From Silene conica (Eukaryota; Streptophyta; Magnoliopsida; Caryophyllales; Caryophyllaceae), in the NCBI GenBank assembly GCA_029255685.2, contig CM055316.2, positions 75,018,861 to 75,082,860 on the forward strand: a stretch of DNA of 64,000 bases, given 5' to 3'. Below the pieces are notes generated by a model. That model was not told the DNA's origin and made no database searches. It saw only the letters and a program-made list of their open reading frames with translations. Position numbers and translations under genes: made by a program. Below, one piece after another: positions 1-14,589 of the stretch. Each line of letters starts with the position of its first letter. The stretch's first letter is position 1.

Positions 1-3678
<3,678 letters not shown>

Positions 3679-3685
3679 GTTAACT

Positions 3686-3926
3686 TAACTTAATTAAGTT
3701 AATTAAGTTCGGATCATATAAGTTTAGTTAAGTTCAGATTCTATAACTTCAGTTCAGTTCGGATTCTATAAATTCAGTTCAGTTCAGATTCTATAAATTC
3801 AGTACAGATCCTATAAGTTCAGTTCCTATAAGTTCCAGTTCAATTCAGATTCTACAAGTTCAGTTCAGATCCTATAAATTCAGTTCAGTTTATTTCAGAT
3901 TCAATAAATTCAGTTCAGTTTCAAAC
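3686..3926. repeat. Degenerate minisatellite, TTCAGTTCAGATTCTATAA-type units
   Basis: About ten imperfect units of 20-25 bp based on AGTTCAGTTCAGATTCTATAA-like words follow directly after the AAT array. Units vary by small deletions and by alternative forms (ATCCTATAAG, ATTCAATAAA). No coding potential is seen. Confidence 0.85.
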
Positions 3927-4076
3927 TTAAAGAACAAGCTATTTCTTACATTTCTTTTAATACGACAATAAAATTATTTTTCAACCAATCTCTTAAAAAG
4001 AGATTGGTTGTTAGATGGTCCTGAAATAAAATCTAAAAAATATTGGAGTCATGAAAGGTGTATGGACTTCGGAGTA

Positions 4077-4273
4077 CTCCTTCCGAGTCGGAGTGTTGGT
4101 TCTCTTTGCTTTTTGCATAAAAAATAAGAAAATGATTGTAGACCACATAAAACATCTTACCCCACATTGAATTGATTTTGCACCACAAAAAAGTTACTAA
4201 AAAGGAAAAGAAGAACCATCACTAAACTCACATTAATAGCGAAACAAGAACAAACTCTCCGACTCGGAGGGAG
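4077..4273. mobile_element. Stowaway-like MITE with CTCCTTCCGAGTCGGAG ends
   Basis: A 197-bp AT-rich segment is bounded by inverted ends of about 28 bp (CTCCTTCCGAGTCGGAGTG on the left, matching the inverse of CTCCGACTCGGAGGGAG on the right). A TA dinucleotide lies outside each end. This is the Tc1/mariner MITE pattern. It has no coding capacity. Confidence 0.75.
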
Positions 4274-4588
4274 TATTATTTAAAGGCATGCCAATTTTGA
4301 CTAAACACTATATATTCCATTCCATTATATAGTCAATGAAAATACGAATAGTAACAAAACCAAGCTTTCATTCTGATGCTGACTTTGGTTCTTTGGTCAA
4401 TAAGTCACTTATTAAAATAATAGCCAATTCAAAGTTTGAGCCGTCTACATAAGTAGACCAAACAACTTATTCCATCTGTTAATTATTATTCCTCCATTCC
4501 AATTAATTATTTACAAAACATCAAATGCATATATGATAGACTAAATAGTTGAAGCCAAAAAAAATATGTGATTTAATACGAGTTAAAT

Positions 4589-4829
4589 GACGTATAAATA
4601 TACAGATAATGTAATGTTTTATCTGAATTTAATAAGTGAAATCGTTTGACATAGTTCACATAAATTTTAATTTCAAAATCAATTAACAATAGGATTATAA
4701 TTCATGTATAAATATACAGATAAATGATGCTTTATCTGAGTTCAATAATGAAATTGATTGGCATAGTTCGCACAAACTTTAATGTCAAAATCAACACAAA
4801 ATCAATTAATAATAGGACTATAGTACATA
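4589..4829. repeat. Tandem duplication of about 120 bp
   Basis: Two adjacent diverged copies (about 4589-4703 and 4704-4829) share the order GTATAAATATACAGATAA, TTTATCTGA, GGCATAGTTC-like, AAAATCAATTAA and ATAGGA-TATA. The rest of 4274-5700 is AT-rich intergenic sequence. It includes MITE-like words (CACAAGC, CTTGCGACGGATGAG near 5700) and a G-box-like CCACGTGC near 5394, upstream of the PR-10 gene. Confidence 0.6.
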
Positions 4830-5905
4830 GACTTGTAAATTAGATTGTTCATCCAATTTTATGGCAAAACTAGGAATAAGCTAACATAAACAATCGCCCT
4901 GGCCAACATATATTAAAACTCTATTATAACTCAATTCTTTCCCCCTAATTACAATACCTTTATTATTAATTTTTTCTTACACATATGAGTTAACTTAAGT
5001 GGTGTATAGTCACGAAAACTAGAACTCATCAAACCCCTTCAACATCATAGTGATCATTGTAGCTTCTTTTATACCGAACAAAAAATATGATTAATTCTTC
5101 TCTAAAAAATTTCACTACCATTTAACGACAAATTTCGAGTTTATACCTTTGTCACATGGTCTAAACTCAATTTTTTAATTGATCTCTAGATTAAAATATC
5201 ACTCTCTTATTCAGTCTGATATTTCTTTTTCTCTAATACATGCAAGAAGTATTATAATGAAAGAGAAACAATAACTGAATAGAAAGGAGTATTATTTAGA
5301 ATCATTAATTAACACAATAATAAAATACATAATACATAATATACAATATGTCTCCTTTGTGCCGGTTACAAGCTCTCTTCCACTTGCTTTTCCACGTGCT
5401 CTCCCACTTGCATCATGTAAGACATTACAAACTTGTGATGAGAATTATCGATTACAATAAAAAATTGTAATAAAGTAAAATCTCACTTGTGATCGTTACA
5501 AGTCACAACTCTTTCTTCCATCTAATTAACCATTAAATTAAACTGTGTAATAGATCAAATGCTTATAACACTATAGTGAGTACTTATAGACATATTAAAA
5601 CATTTATGTTAGATAGATAAGACAAAAAGTTTGTTACTCCTAAATACTTTACTTTCATTTTATCTCTTATATGAATATTATTTGATCCGTCGTAAACTTG
5701 CGACGGATGAGAATTTGTATTAAAACATAGGTGGCCACATGGTCCCATACACCCATGTTACAAATCTCTATATCCAACCACTATAGTGGCCTACAAATAC
5801 CAAAGAAAAATAGCCTCTTCATGCATTCAAATCCTTACTCTCTAAAAACAATACTCACTTCATTTTATTTCTCAAAAAATATTCATCTTATTATTATAAG
5901 AAAAA

Positions 5906-7327
5906 ATGGGAGTAGTGACATTGACAGTAGTAGAAAGAAAGTGTGCAGTTTCACCAGCAAGATTGTTCAAGGCTATGTGGTTTGACAACCACAATTTTTA
6001 TACTCTAGCAATGCCTCATTATATTCAGAGTTTTGAGTTACTTAAGGGTGATCTTAATTCTGTTGGATGTGTCAAACAGTTTAACTTTGCTAAAGGTTAG
6101 TTCATTACTTCTTCAATTCCAATCAATTTTATACATTTGCTTTATTCACGTTTGTCAATACCCGTTTCCATTTGTTGATATATTTGGTTACATATCGATA
6201 AAAATTATAAAGCTTTGATCATATTCACCATGTATTCACTAACACAATTTAAACAAGATCTCACGTGACTATCTTTTATGTTATATATTGAAAGTTGTGT
6301 CGAAGATTTACATGACTTATGAATAATGCCCAAATAGTGATCGGAACAAAGGAAGTACTTCCTCCATTCAAATCCATAGTGTATTTATGTTTTATGCATA
6401 AATTTTAAGAGTTTATTAAAATATGATTGAAAGTACAATGAGAAGTGTATATGTTGCTTTTTTTTTATTATTATTTGTGGTGGTGTAATGGTGAGTCATT
6501 TGATGACATTTTGTGTAAATAGTTGATGTTCATAACGATGATTTAGTAATTTTTTTGGCTTTATTAGGAAATGTGTAGTTTGAATGGATTAAAATGGAAT
6601 AGGTTTCATTTGAATATGAATGGAGGAAATATTATTTATTGTTAATGGTGATTAAAATGGCTCGCTCATTTAAAATGTACCGATTTTAATGTAGTTAGTA
6701 ACCCTTTATATTATTAGTATCACCATTTTATATTATCTTTACCAATTTATGACTTTTGGTATTATGTTTACTTTAAATTATAATTGGTCTGTTAATAAGT
6801 TTATTGAAAGACAATCTCTTAAGAAGAACTTGTTCTTAAAATTATTCTAGTACAAATATAAAAGTGTTCATGTTCTAGGTTCGAATCTCGTATTAAAATT
6901 ATGACTTCTTTACCACACCAAAAATAAAGAATCAAAGATGGGATAGCACTATAAACGAATCCATTCTAGCGAATTGATTAATTTTCTTTTCATATTAAAA
7001 AATGGTTACTAATCAATTATTGTGATTATTTTTTCAGGGACACCACACGTATACTTTAAATCGGAGAATCTTGACTTTGATGTGGAGAAGAACTACATAA
7101 AATACAAAACATTTGAAGGGGACGTCCTTGGTGACAATATTGACTACATTGTGTACGAAGCCAAAATTGAACCAAATGGTCTATTTAAAATGATTGGACA
7201 CTTTCATCCTAAGGGAGATGTTGAATTGGCTACGGATGATGAAGTCAAGTGTAATTTAGGCGGACTTGTTAAGGCCCTCGACGCCGCCGAACAATACCTT
7301 ATCAACCATCCCGATCTTTATGCTTAA
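5906..7327 (+). CDS. PR-10 / Bet v 1 family protein, two exons
   Basis: Exon 1 is 5906-6095 and exon 2 is 7038-7327. They join across a phase-1 intron (donor G|GTTAGT, acceptor TTTTCAG) into a 159-residue protein, the usual size for PR-10 proteins. The single intron falls near residue 63, a position conserved in this family. The N-terminus (MGVVTLTVV...) and the block FEGDVLGDNIDYIVYEAKI match the Bet v 1 fold (seven-stranded sheet around a long C-terminal helix). The C-terminal helix region carries KALDAAEQYLINHPDLYA. Family members are cytosolic and bind hydrophobic ligands such as cytokinins, flavonoids or alkaloid intermediates. They are often stress-induced. The glycine-rich P-loop is degenerate here (LKGDLNSVG). 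The ATG was chosen because it opens the conserved MGV start. A TATA-like CTACAAATA lies about 115 bp upstream and polyadenylation-like AATAAAAT about 65 bp downstream. The ligand cannot be read from sequence. Confidence 0.93.
6358..6629. mobile_element. Stowaway-like MITE in the PR-10 intron
   Basis: This 272-bp element begins CTTCCTCCATTCAAATCC and ends ATGAATGGAGGAAA, inverted to each other and flanked by TA. It lies inside the PR-10 intron. Related copies lie at 21298-21570 and 61839-62122. Confidence 0.8.
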
Positions 7328-8273
7328 ATTCGTATTCTCTTTGAAGATATAACGATCATATGTAACATGTAATCGAAAAGATTATTTGCCGGAATAAAAT
7401 TTACTCCGTATGTTTATTTTATTTCGAGGGTAATGCTCTTAATGATGTGTACTCAAAATATTTGAAATAAATTTTGAGTTATATGCATTTTTCAATCCGA
7501 TTATTGAACATGGACGGATTTTCGTTTACATCGTCACACTTTTTGCACAAAGTACACTTCAGATTTTGTCCGCCTCCTTTCTCTACTTCACTTTCACTCT
7601 TTCTACAAATTTGTCGTGTTTATTATACAATCAAAGACGGGAATTAACAACAAAGACGACAATCAACAAACCACTTCAAATCCGACATAATTTTAAAGGT
7701 ACAAAATAATCCATGTATCAATGTCTATATATAAAAAAGATTATTTTTTTCGACATTTTGAGGGAGGCCGGCCCTATGGAACATTAGGGTTGGTAATTTA
7801 CAAGAGCCCAAGTTTGGAGAGGATAGGTGGGTGTTATTTGTAAAATAACATTTATCACAGGTAAAATGTAAGTTAAGGTAAGGAGTCTAGTGGTATTTCA
7901 GGTTATGAAGTGCCAAGAGGTCACGTGTTTATCTTTTACAAGTTTTTTGACAATAAAAAAGTTGAATTATAACTTATAAGATACGGTCTATCCAAATTAA
8001 TTTTTCAACTAAATTTCCTAAGATTTTTCAAGAATCAACATCATCTGAAAAAAAAAATGAAAGTTGGGATCCAATTTTACAATCTCGCCCAGGGCTTCCA
8101 AATGTTTAGGGCAGGCGGATCCAAGTTTTCTAAAAAGTATATTAGAAAATGATTAAAAATATACTATATCAATTTTGACTATTAGATACTCCGTAGAAGA
8201 TAGATTGACGATTATTGTTTGAGTTGATGGGCCAAGATTAGGAGTCCTTGGTCCAATCAACCATGTAAAAACA
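7328..8273. other. Intergenic, AT-rich, no gene seen
   Basis: This holds the 3' flank of the PR-10 gene and then unrecognised AT-rich DNA. No credible ORF, RNA gene or complete transposon was found. Confidence 0.6.
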
Positions 8274-9615
8274 TCTATTTATCTCTATAAAAGGAATAGA
8301 TTATAAAGCGTTCTTATTGGTCGTTTAAAATTAGGAAGGTATGACCCCACGACTTTTACACATAATTAATTTACCTCTCTCCTAAATTCATAATTAATTC
8401 CGATCTTTACTCATACCTAATTACGTATTCTGATATTTCCTCATTCCTAATTACGAAATCGATTGAAGTATTACATTTCGTTATTATCATAATAAAATAC
8501 GATATGATCAAATTACTGTTAATCGAAAATTTAAATAATAATATACAACGGTCAAATTAAATACAATATTTAACGGTCCAAAATTAAATTCGAAAAACAA
8601 AAAATTACAAACCGCCAAAATAATTACAATCCAAGATTTAACTTACATTGTATTTTCCAATCAAATCAAATAAATTAAGGTACGAAACAAGATAAAATAC
8701 GGTAAAATACGATGTATAACGGTCCGATATATATATCACAATGATGATATTTCGCCAAAGTCGTCATAAAAGTCCCTTATTGAAAAAAACAAAAATACTG
8801 TATATCAGCATAATCAAAATCACCCTGATTTTTTTCGTCTTCAAGGTTTTCAATCCAACCCAACGATACAAATCTTTATACTATAAAAGGAATAGAATTT
8901 AAAGAGATTTGAGTGGTTCTTAATTTATTAAAATGTTTTTTTTTCCTTTTGTGGCACGGATATCCATCTCCCTTATATATTGAACTTTCTCTCACATTAA
9001 ATAAGTATGTATAAATTTAATAAAAACTATACAATAAATTACTTTCCAACTCCAATGTAAGTTGCATAGTTTAAATATAATTATTTTTACGAGCACGTAA
9101 TTAACCCACTTCTACCAAAACATTTTAATTATATAGAACATGGATTTAATCACGGTGATTATTTTATAAAATTCAATATTATATTAACGTAGATTATATA
9201 CGGTGTCATATATATCAAGAGAAGAAACTAAACTTAGAAAAACGATATAATTGAAGAAAATCATTAAATGTTTTTGATAAATCCTATTAATGACTACAAA
9301 TTATAAAATGGAACTCTTTTTAAGAATTTTGAAAATTTGTTTTTTTCTCACATTGAGGCTACCAATGATCTTAATAATAGTTAATGCAAATTTTTAGCAA
9401 TTTTTCTACTTTATGTGTCGGGTAATGTATTTAATTCATTATTATTACATTTTAATTTAATTCAAATTCGGTGTAATTATCCAATTTAATTTTAGTTCAT
9501 ATATTTTTTAATTTAATTGCCGATAAAATGAATATTATGTTATAAGCTTAGTAGTCCGTATATCATAATTGTAAAATTGAGCCGTGCATTTTTTTTTGCA
9601 CGGGAGTAAAACTAG
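8274..9615 (+). mobile_element. Non-autonomous Helitron with two 5' ends
   Basis: The 3' end has the Helitron signature: a short hairpin (CCGTGCA...TGCACGGG) about 10 bp before CTAG at 9612-9615, followed by host T. Upstream, two similar 5' ends follow host A. One is at 8274 (TCTATTTATCTCTATAAAAGG) and one at 8873 (TCTTTATACTATAAAAGG). Both continue into GGAATAGA. The element is therefore either 1.34 kb with a nested related copy, or 743 bp inserted beside a 3'-truncated relative. No Rep/helicase ORF is present. Confidence 0.65.
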
Positions 9616-10144
9616 TGCTCTAAAAAAGATGAATTCGTAGTTGATTTAGTTCAATGTTGTTAAAAAATGAATTTGTAAATTTTTTTTTTTTTTTTTTTTT
9701 TTTTGATGCTAAATGAATTTGTAAATTAATTAAGTTGAGTGTGGAAAATGGTGTATACGACAAATAGATTGTAATGACAAATGTGACATAGAAGTACGAG
9801 TTATTTAGCTTAGTTAATGATTCCGTGACATTTGAAAATTAAAAAATATCACAATTCCAACTATAATAGGATTAAATTCACGTAATTAGAAACAAACGAC
9901 AATGAAAATTCTATTGCATGACATATAACCTTATCAATCTAAAGGAAAACACTATAAACACAATAAACAAATTAAATAATACAAGAAAATCATTGAGATC
10001 GTAAAAGTAAAGATAAACTATGGTTCTTAAATAACTTTTTAAATGATAAAAAATATTTATTTATAATTTTAAAAAATGTAGCGCAGTTTTATTTTTCGGT
10101 ATAATTTTAATTTATAAGAGAAAAATGTTTTACAATATAAAGTT
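9616..10144. other. Intergenic, with a poly-T tract
   Basis: AT-rich DNA with a run of about 24 T residues near 9680-9704, bordered by similar words (AATTTGTAAATT) on both sides. No gene is seen. Confidence 0.5.
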
Positions 10145-10411
10145 ATATTAAAAAAATTATATATATAGTTATAGTATACTCCGTATTACCTAAAACTAAG
10201 GTTGGTTTTAACTTCACTCAGAAGTAACCCGTATAAGTTAATATGTTTGTTCAAGAATAACTATTTTTCTTATGTTCACGCAACATTTTTAGTGCGAAAG
10301 GACTAAAAAATCTCTTATGATCATCTAAATTAATTAACACATTATACCTAAATTGTTCTTCATATATGACATGGGACATCTGGCTATCTCGGTTATAAAT
10401 TTGGGTGGCTA

Positions 10412-11694
10412 CTAGTCTTATACCCGTGCAGTGCACGGGTTTGTTATTTTTAAAAAGATTTTTTAAGAAGGAATATATAAGATAAGTTTTATAATAATTG
10501 ATTAATTATCATCTTTTAAAGCTATTTATTTTAAAAAATAAAGTTCTAAAATAAACAATAAATCTCTCTATATTTTAATGAATTTTAAATTACCAATCTA
10601 AATATTGAGTTATAAAATCGTATTTAAATTTTTAGATATTATAAATTTTATTTGTAATTAACGTAAATAATGCATCAATGTCAACTGACCATGTAGTTAT
10701 TGTAGTATGATATATCTTTTTGTTAGTTAAAATTGAATTATTACTTTATCCGTGCATTTTTAAAATGAAAATTTAGTCCCTTGTACTTTTGACCCTTGCA
10801 TTTCTAAAGTGAAAATTTTGATCCATGCGCTTTAGAAATTTATAACAGTCAACCCGTGATATTATACTTAAATATATAGCAATTAAAAAGTTAACAATAA
10901 TGTAACAGTGTGTTGATTTTAAGTGTTAAATCTCAGTATATACAATATGAATGCAATATAGTTATTTTAAATAAATATGATATATACTACTAAAAATCTT
11001 AAACAATAATGTTCCCTCACACTAAATTTAAGCAAAATCGCAATGTGTTTATTAGATGTGTATCTCAACTATTCTATATAAAGATCTATATAGGCAAACT
11101 TGACAAAAAATTAATAGTAACTATTTTTGACTCTAGTCATGGTGCTTTTAATAGTATGTATTATTTTCGACTCTAGTCATCAAGACTAAATACGGAGTAT
11201 TAATTTGCATACATTTTTTTTACATATTTTATTGTTGATCGATTAATTTAAAAGTATTTTACGTAAATTGTTTTCTATTTTTTCGAGTTCCAATATTTTT
11301 CTAATCCGTGAATATTTTTTTATTGTCGCCTTTTATATTATTTTGATATGTCATAGGGAGTAATACATGATTTTTTTTCATGGAAAAATTTTCATCTCTT
11401 TTTCATCTAGTTGATTTTTATTATTTTAACGAAGTATTTTTTTATAGTTCTAATTTTTGCATCATATATATTGTAATTAATAGCAGTCGCATATTCGGCT
11501 TTCAACTTGATTGTGGATTCTCTAGAGTATAAAATGTGGATTCTCTCAATTAAAGTACAAAAAAGAAGGTAGAGAAGGTGGGGAACAATGTGGGACACAC
11601 TTGAAAAAAATAAAAAAATATTGTACTTTCAACCGCAGTTGCGACACCTAAGCACTGTGGTTGTTGCTTTTATATATATATATATATGATATGA
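10412..11694 (-). mobile_element. Non-autonomous Helitron, borders fixed by an empty site
   Basis: On the minus strand it begins TCATATCATATATA at 11694. It ends with a 9-bp-stem hairpin (ACCCGTGCA / TGCACGGGT) followed by CTAG at 10412-10415. The duplicated copy at 14831-14850 reads TTGGGTGGCTATTGAAAA without the insert. The 1,283-bp element therefore sits exactly between host A (10411) and T (11695), as Helitrons insert. No transposase ORF is seen, so it depends on another element. Confidence 0.88.
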
Positions 11695-11809
11695 TTGAAA
11701 AAGAACTTATTTTATTAACATGTCAAAACATACATTTTCTCACAAGTGACAAGTCACAACCTTACTTCAAAACAAATAGCCAATAATGGGAATATTAACA
11801 ATAGTTAAC

Positions 11810-12025
11810 CCGTGCTCTTGGTCTAGTGGAGTCTCGGGTTCCCCTCAAAACATCCAAAGATGGACTACGAGGTCCTTGGAATCTTCCTAGATAATTACCC
11901 TTGACCACATGTCTTCCAGTGAGAGGTAACTCTGTGAATCAGGAGTAACCCGTGGATTGAGTTTACCGGTACGTAGTGGTTAACATGATATTGTTGCGTG
12001 TCCGGGATCAAACCTCCTCGTTATA
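11810..12025. repeat. SINE-like dispersed repeat
   Basis: This block contains a tRNA A-box-like word (TGGTCTAGTGG) and, on the opposite strand, a B-box-like GGTTTGATCCC, next to an A-rich end. It is repeated at 14944-15160 as part of the segmental duplication. Assignment as a SINE is tentative because box spacing and orientation do not fit a standard tRNA head. Confidence 0.35.
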
Positions 12026-12428
12026 AAAAAAAAACAATAATTGAGCCTCAACTATCAGAGTTGTGTGACCGATGGTCATGGACTCAAATTCTGACGACAT
12101 CAAAATCCCTCAAAAAAAAAAAAACTAACCACAGTGATCATATTACTCATCTATAAGTGATTATCAAATACTTGATAATAATATCGGTTTATCAATTTAT
12201 AAATATCGAAATTTTCCAAATTACCAAATGCGTATTATGGCTTGTATAAATTCACTTAAACTTATCCTATGATTGTTCCTAATTAAATAAATATTTTTTT
12301 TAAAAAAAGAAAAGAAAAGAAAGAAGAAAAATGGAAAGCTCAGAAGCGCAGGTCTCATCCTGAAATTCAGGGAAGGTGGCGGACCCAAATCAGCTACAAA
12401 TGCGCAGAAATCATCACAGCTTTGAGAA

Positions 12429-12499
12429 TGCACCAGCCGGGAATCGAACCCGGGTCTGTACCGTGGCAGGGTACTATTCTACCACTAGACCACTGGTGC
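12429..12499 (-). tRNA. tRNA-Gly (GCC)
   Basis: The minus strand gives a complete 71-nt tRNA. The acceptor stem GCACCAG pairs with CTGGTGC, and the discriminator is A. The A-box is TGGTCTAGTGGTA, the anticodon loop CTGCCAC carries GCC, and the B-box is GGTTCGATTCC. No intron is present, and CCA is not encoded, as expected for a nuclear tRNA. It lies only in copy A of the duplication. No clear oligo-T terminator follows directly, so expression is not certain. Confidence 0.95.
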
Positions 12500-12622
12500 T
12501 TGGTGTTATATTGTTGTCAATAATGTTTTAGGGAGTCTACAAATACCAGCAAATCAATCGTAGCGACTTCATTTCATTAAACATAATTGAATGAAAATTG
12601 TGATACTAGTGCTATTTCCGCA

Positions 12623-12759
12623 ATGAAGATGCTGTTGAAATTTCAAGGTGTGATCAAAGGTAGAGGTGACCTTGTACTAGGTCCAATCATCTCATGTGCA
12701 CTCTTCTACTTGTACATCAAGAAGAACCATCGTCGTCGTCTGTCACCTAGCCCCACCTT
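12623..12759 (+). pseudogene. Truncated first exon of an ACS10/12-like aminotransferase (copy A)
   Basis: The ATG at 12623 opens about 46 codons (MKMLLKFQGVIKGRG...) nearly identical to the start of the intact gene at 15759. They include the hydrophobic segment and basic cluster KKNHRRR. Identity stops at 12759, inside CCCCACCTT, where LINE sequence begins. The catalytic domain is absent, so this is a dead fragment. Its upstream region, including a TATA-like CTACAAATACC, is preserved, so a chimeric transcript is possible. Confidence 0.88.
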
Positions 12760-14572
12760 CCTGGAATGGAATTTTTCTGTCTGCGGCAGGTCGTCTAACC
12801 TTGATTTCTTTTGTCCTATTAAATATTTCAATTTACTTTCTATCGGTGTTCAAAATATATACCGGTAAGTGTGACACGAAAGCTTAACTCTTTATTGTCA
12901 CATTTTTGATGGGCGGGATTTGATTTGGGGAGAAGGACTGCCTGGTGCAGTAGTAAATTCTTATGTTGGTCAAAAAGGAGGGGGGGCTTGGTATGATGGA
13001 TATTGGATGCATGAATAAGTCCCTCTTGGCCAAACATGGATGGAGGATTCTGTCGGGAGAGAATTCCCTGTTCTGTCGAGTCATACGGGGTCTGATTTCG
13101 GATCTGATAGTATAAATCCTGACAGGGCTATGTCTATCAAAAGTTATTCTTCCTGGGGACTTAGGAGTGTCTTCTTGGGTTTAGATTGGATTAGATCACA
13201 AGTGGGTTGGAAACCAGGTCGGGAGTCGGATCTTAATGTTTGGACGTCAAACTGGGTTGATGGGAAGATTCCAATTCCTAAGGATTGTTGGCTGGATCGG
13301 GAATGGACTGACTTGTATGGACTAACGGTTTCAGATTTAATTGATAGGCAAGGGGAATGGGATTCGAGGAGAGTAAGCGTTCTGTTTAAGGATAACTGGG
13401 CGAAAAAAGTCCTGGCTATGCCCCTACCGGCTTTAAGAACAAAGGATGAGATCTTCTGGCCGCATATAACAGGAATGGTATTTACTCGGTTAAGAGTGGA
13501 TACGGTCTTCTCTCTGATTCTCTTTTTGAATACAAAGGAAGTAGAAAGGATAAGTCAAGAATGAGTAAAGATGTCAAGTTTTTCTACGGAAAGAAGTTGT
13601 GGCATCTCCCAATCTCCAATCAGTGGAAGGTTTTGGAGGATATGTGCAAATTCTTTACCGTGTGGAGCTGGGTTTAAGGTAAGAAACTTTAAAGTTGATT
13701 TCGATTGCCACTTATGTCATAGCAAGGAGGTGGTGGTGGAATCTCTTGATCACATTTTTCGGGATTGTGAGGTTGCTTCCAGAGTTTGGTTCAGTTCTCG
13801 TCTGGGAATTAAAGTAGGTCAGGATTGTCATATTAGTGTTCAGAGATGGATTGTGAGCTGGATTGGGTTCCTTGGTAAATTGGAAGATGGGGATTGGAGG
13901 ATTTGCACCTTTATTTCTATTCTCTGGGGTCTGTGGAGGAATAGAAATAACCTTATTTTTAGAGGGTCTTGTTTTCCTCCAAATGTGTTGTTTCGTATGG
14001 ATGAGGATAGTGTGGATCTGTTTCATCAAGCTAGAGTGATCCGAAAGGGCTGTGAGGATTCCAGAAACAGGGTTGATGACACTTTTGATTCTCTTACCAA
14101 TCAACTATCTAATGGACAAAGCCTCTTCCTCATAGGTAAGCCGGATTTATGTGATGTTCTTAAAGTTTTAGTTGATGCTAGTTGGAAAGATAATCTGGAT
14201 GCGGCCATTGGCTTTGTGGTTTATAACCATACGGGTGATAAATTGGGAAGATACCAAAAGACTTGCAAGGCGGAATCGGCTCTCTAGGCAGAGGCACTAG
14301 GCATCCTAGCAGTGCTTAAATGGGCAAGGGAAGGTAGCATATCGCATTTGCATATTGCTATGGACTGTTTGAAGGTTCTCTAACAGTTAGCTGGGACGGA
14401 ATCAACTGATAATCTTATTAAAGGGACTTTAGATGACTGTAATTTTATTTTGAACTTGTTTCATTGTTTAAGTTTGTTTTTTATTCCTAGAAGGTTTAAT
14501 AGGGTTGCGCATGAGCTAGCTACTCGTGCTAACTACATGTAATACATTTATTTTACAACTGGTAAAAAAAAA
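12760..14572 (+). mobile_element. 5'-truncated, decayed LINE (RT thumb, zf-RVT, RNase H-like)
   Basis: Conceptual pieces in changing frames run in ORF2 order. The end of the reverse transcriptase comes first (GRLTLIS, LSVFKI). Next are MNKSLLAKHGWRILSGENS and SWGLRSVFLGLDWI. The zinc-binding zf-RVT region follows (CHLCHSKEVVVESLDHIFRDC, 13700-13770). Last is an RNase H-like tail (VDASW, AEALGILAVLKWA, IAMDC) up to about 14540. Stops and frameshifts show it is inactive. A short A-run at about 14563-14572 may be its tail. I see no target-site duplication matching the truncated exon, so it may sit at a rearrangement junction. Confidence 0.85.
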
Positions 14573-14589
14573 TAGAGTAAGACTTAATC

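Larger units (their letters stand above)
10145..12759 (+). repeat. Segmental duplication, upstream copy (A)
   Basis: From about 10145 to 12759 the sequence is collinear with about 14590-15897, starting TATTACCTAAAACTAA and ending in exon 1 of an ACS-like gene. Copy A differs by a Helitron (10412-11694) and by a different stretch before the gene that includes a tRNA. Both copies carry the same SINE-like block (11810-12025 and 14944-15160). Confidence 0.8.

Noticed and set aside
5731..5985. 84-codon ORF overlapping the PR-10 start in another frame
   Set aside because: It is out of frame with the conserved PR-10 exon and has no recognisable features. It is a shadow ORF.
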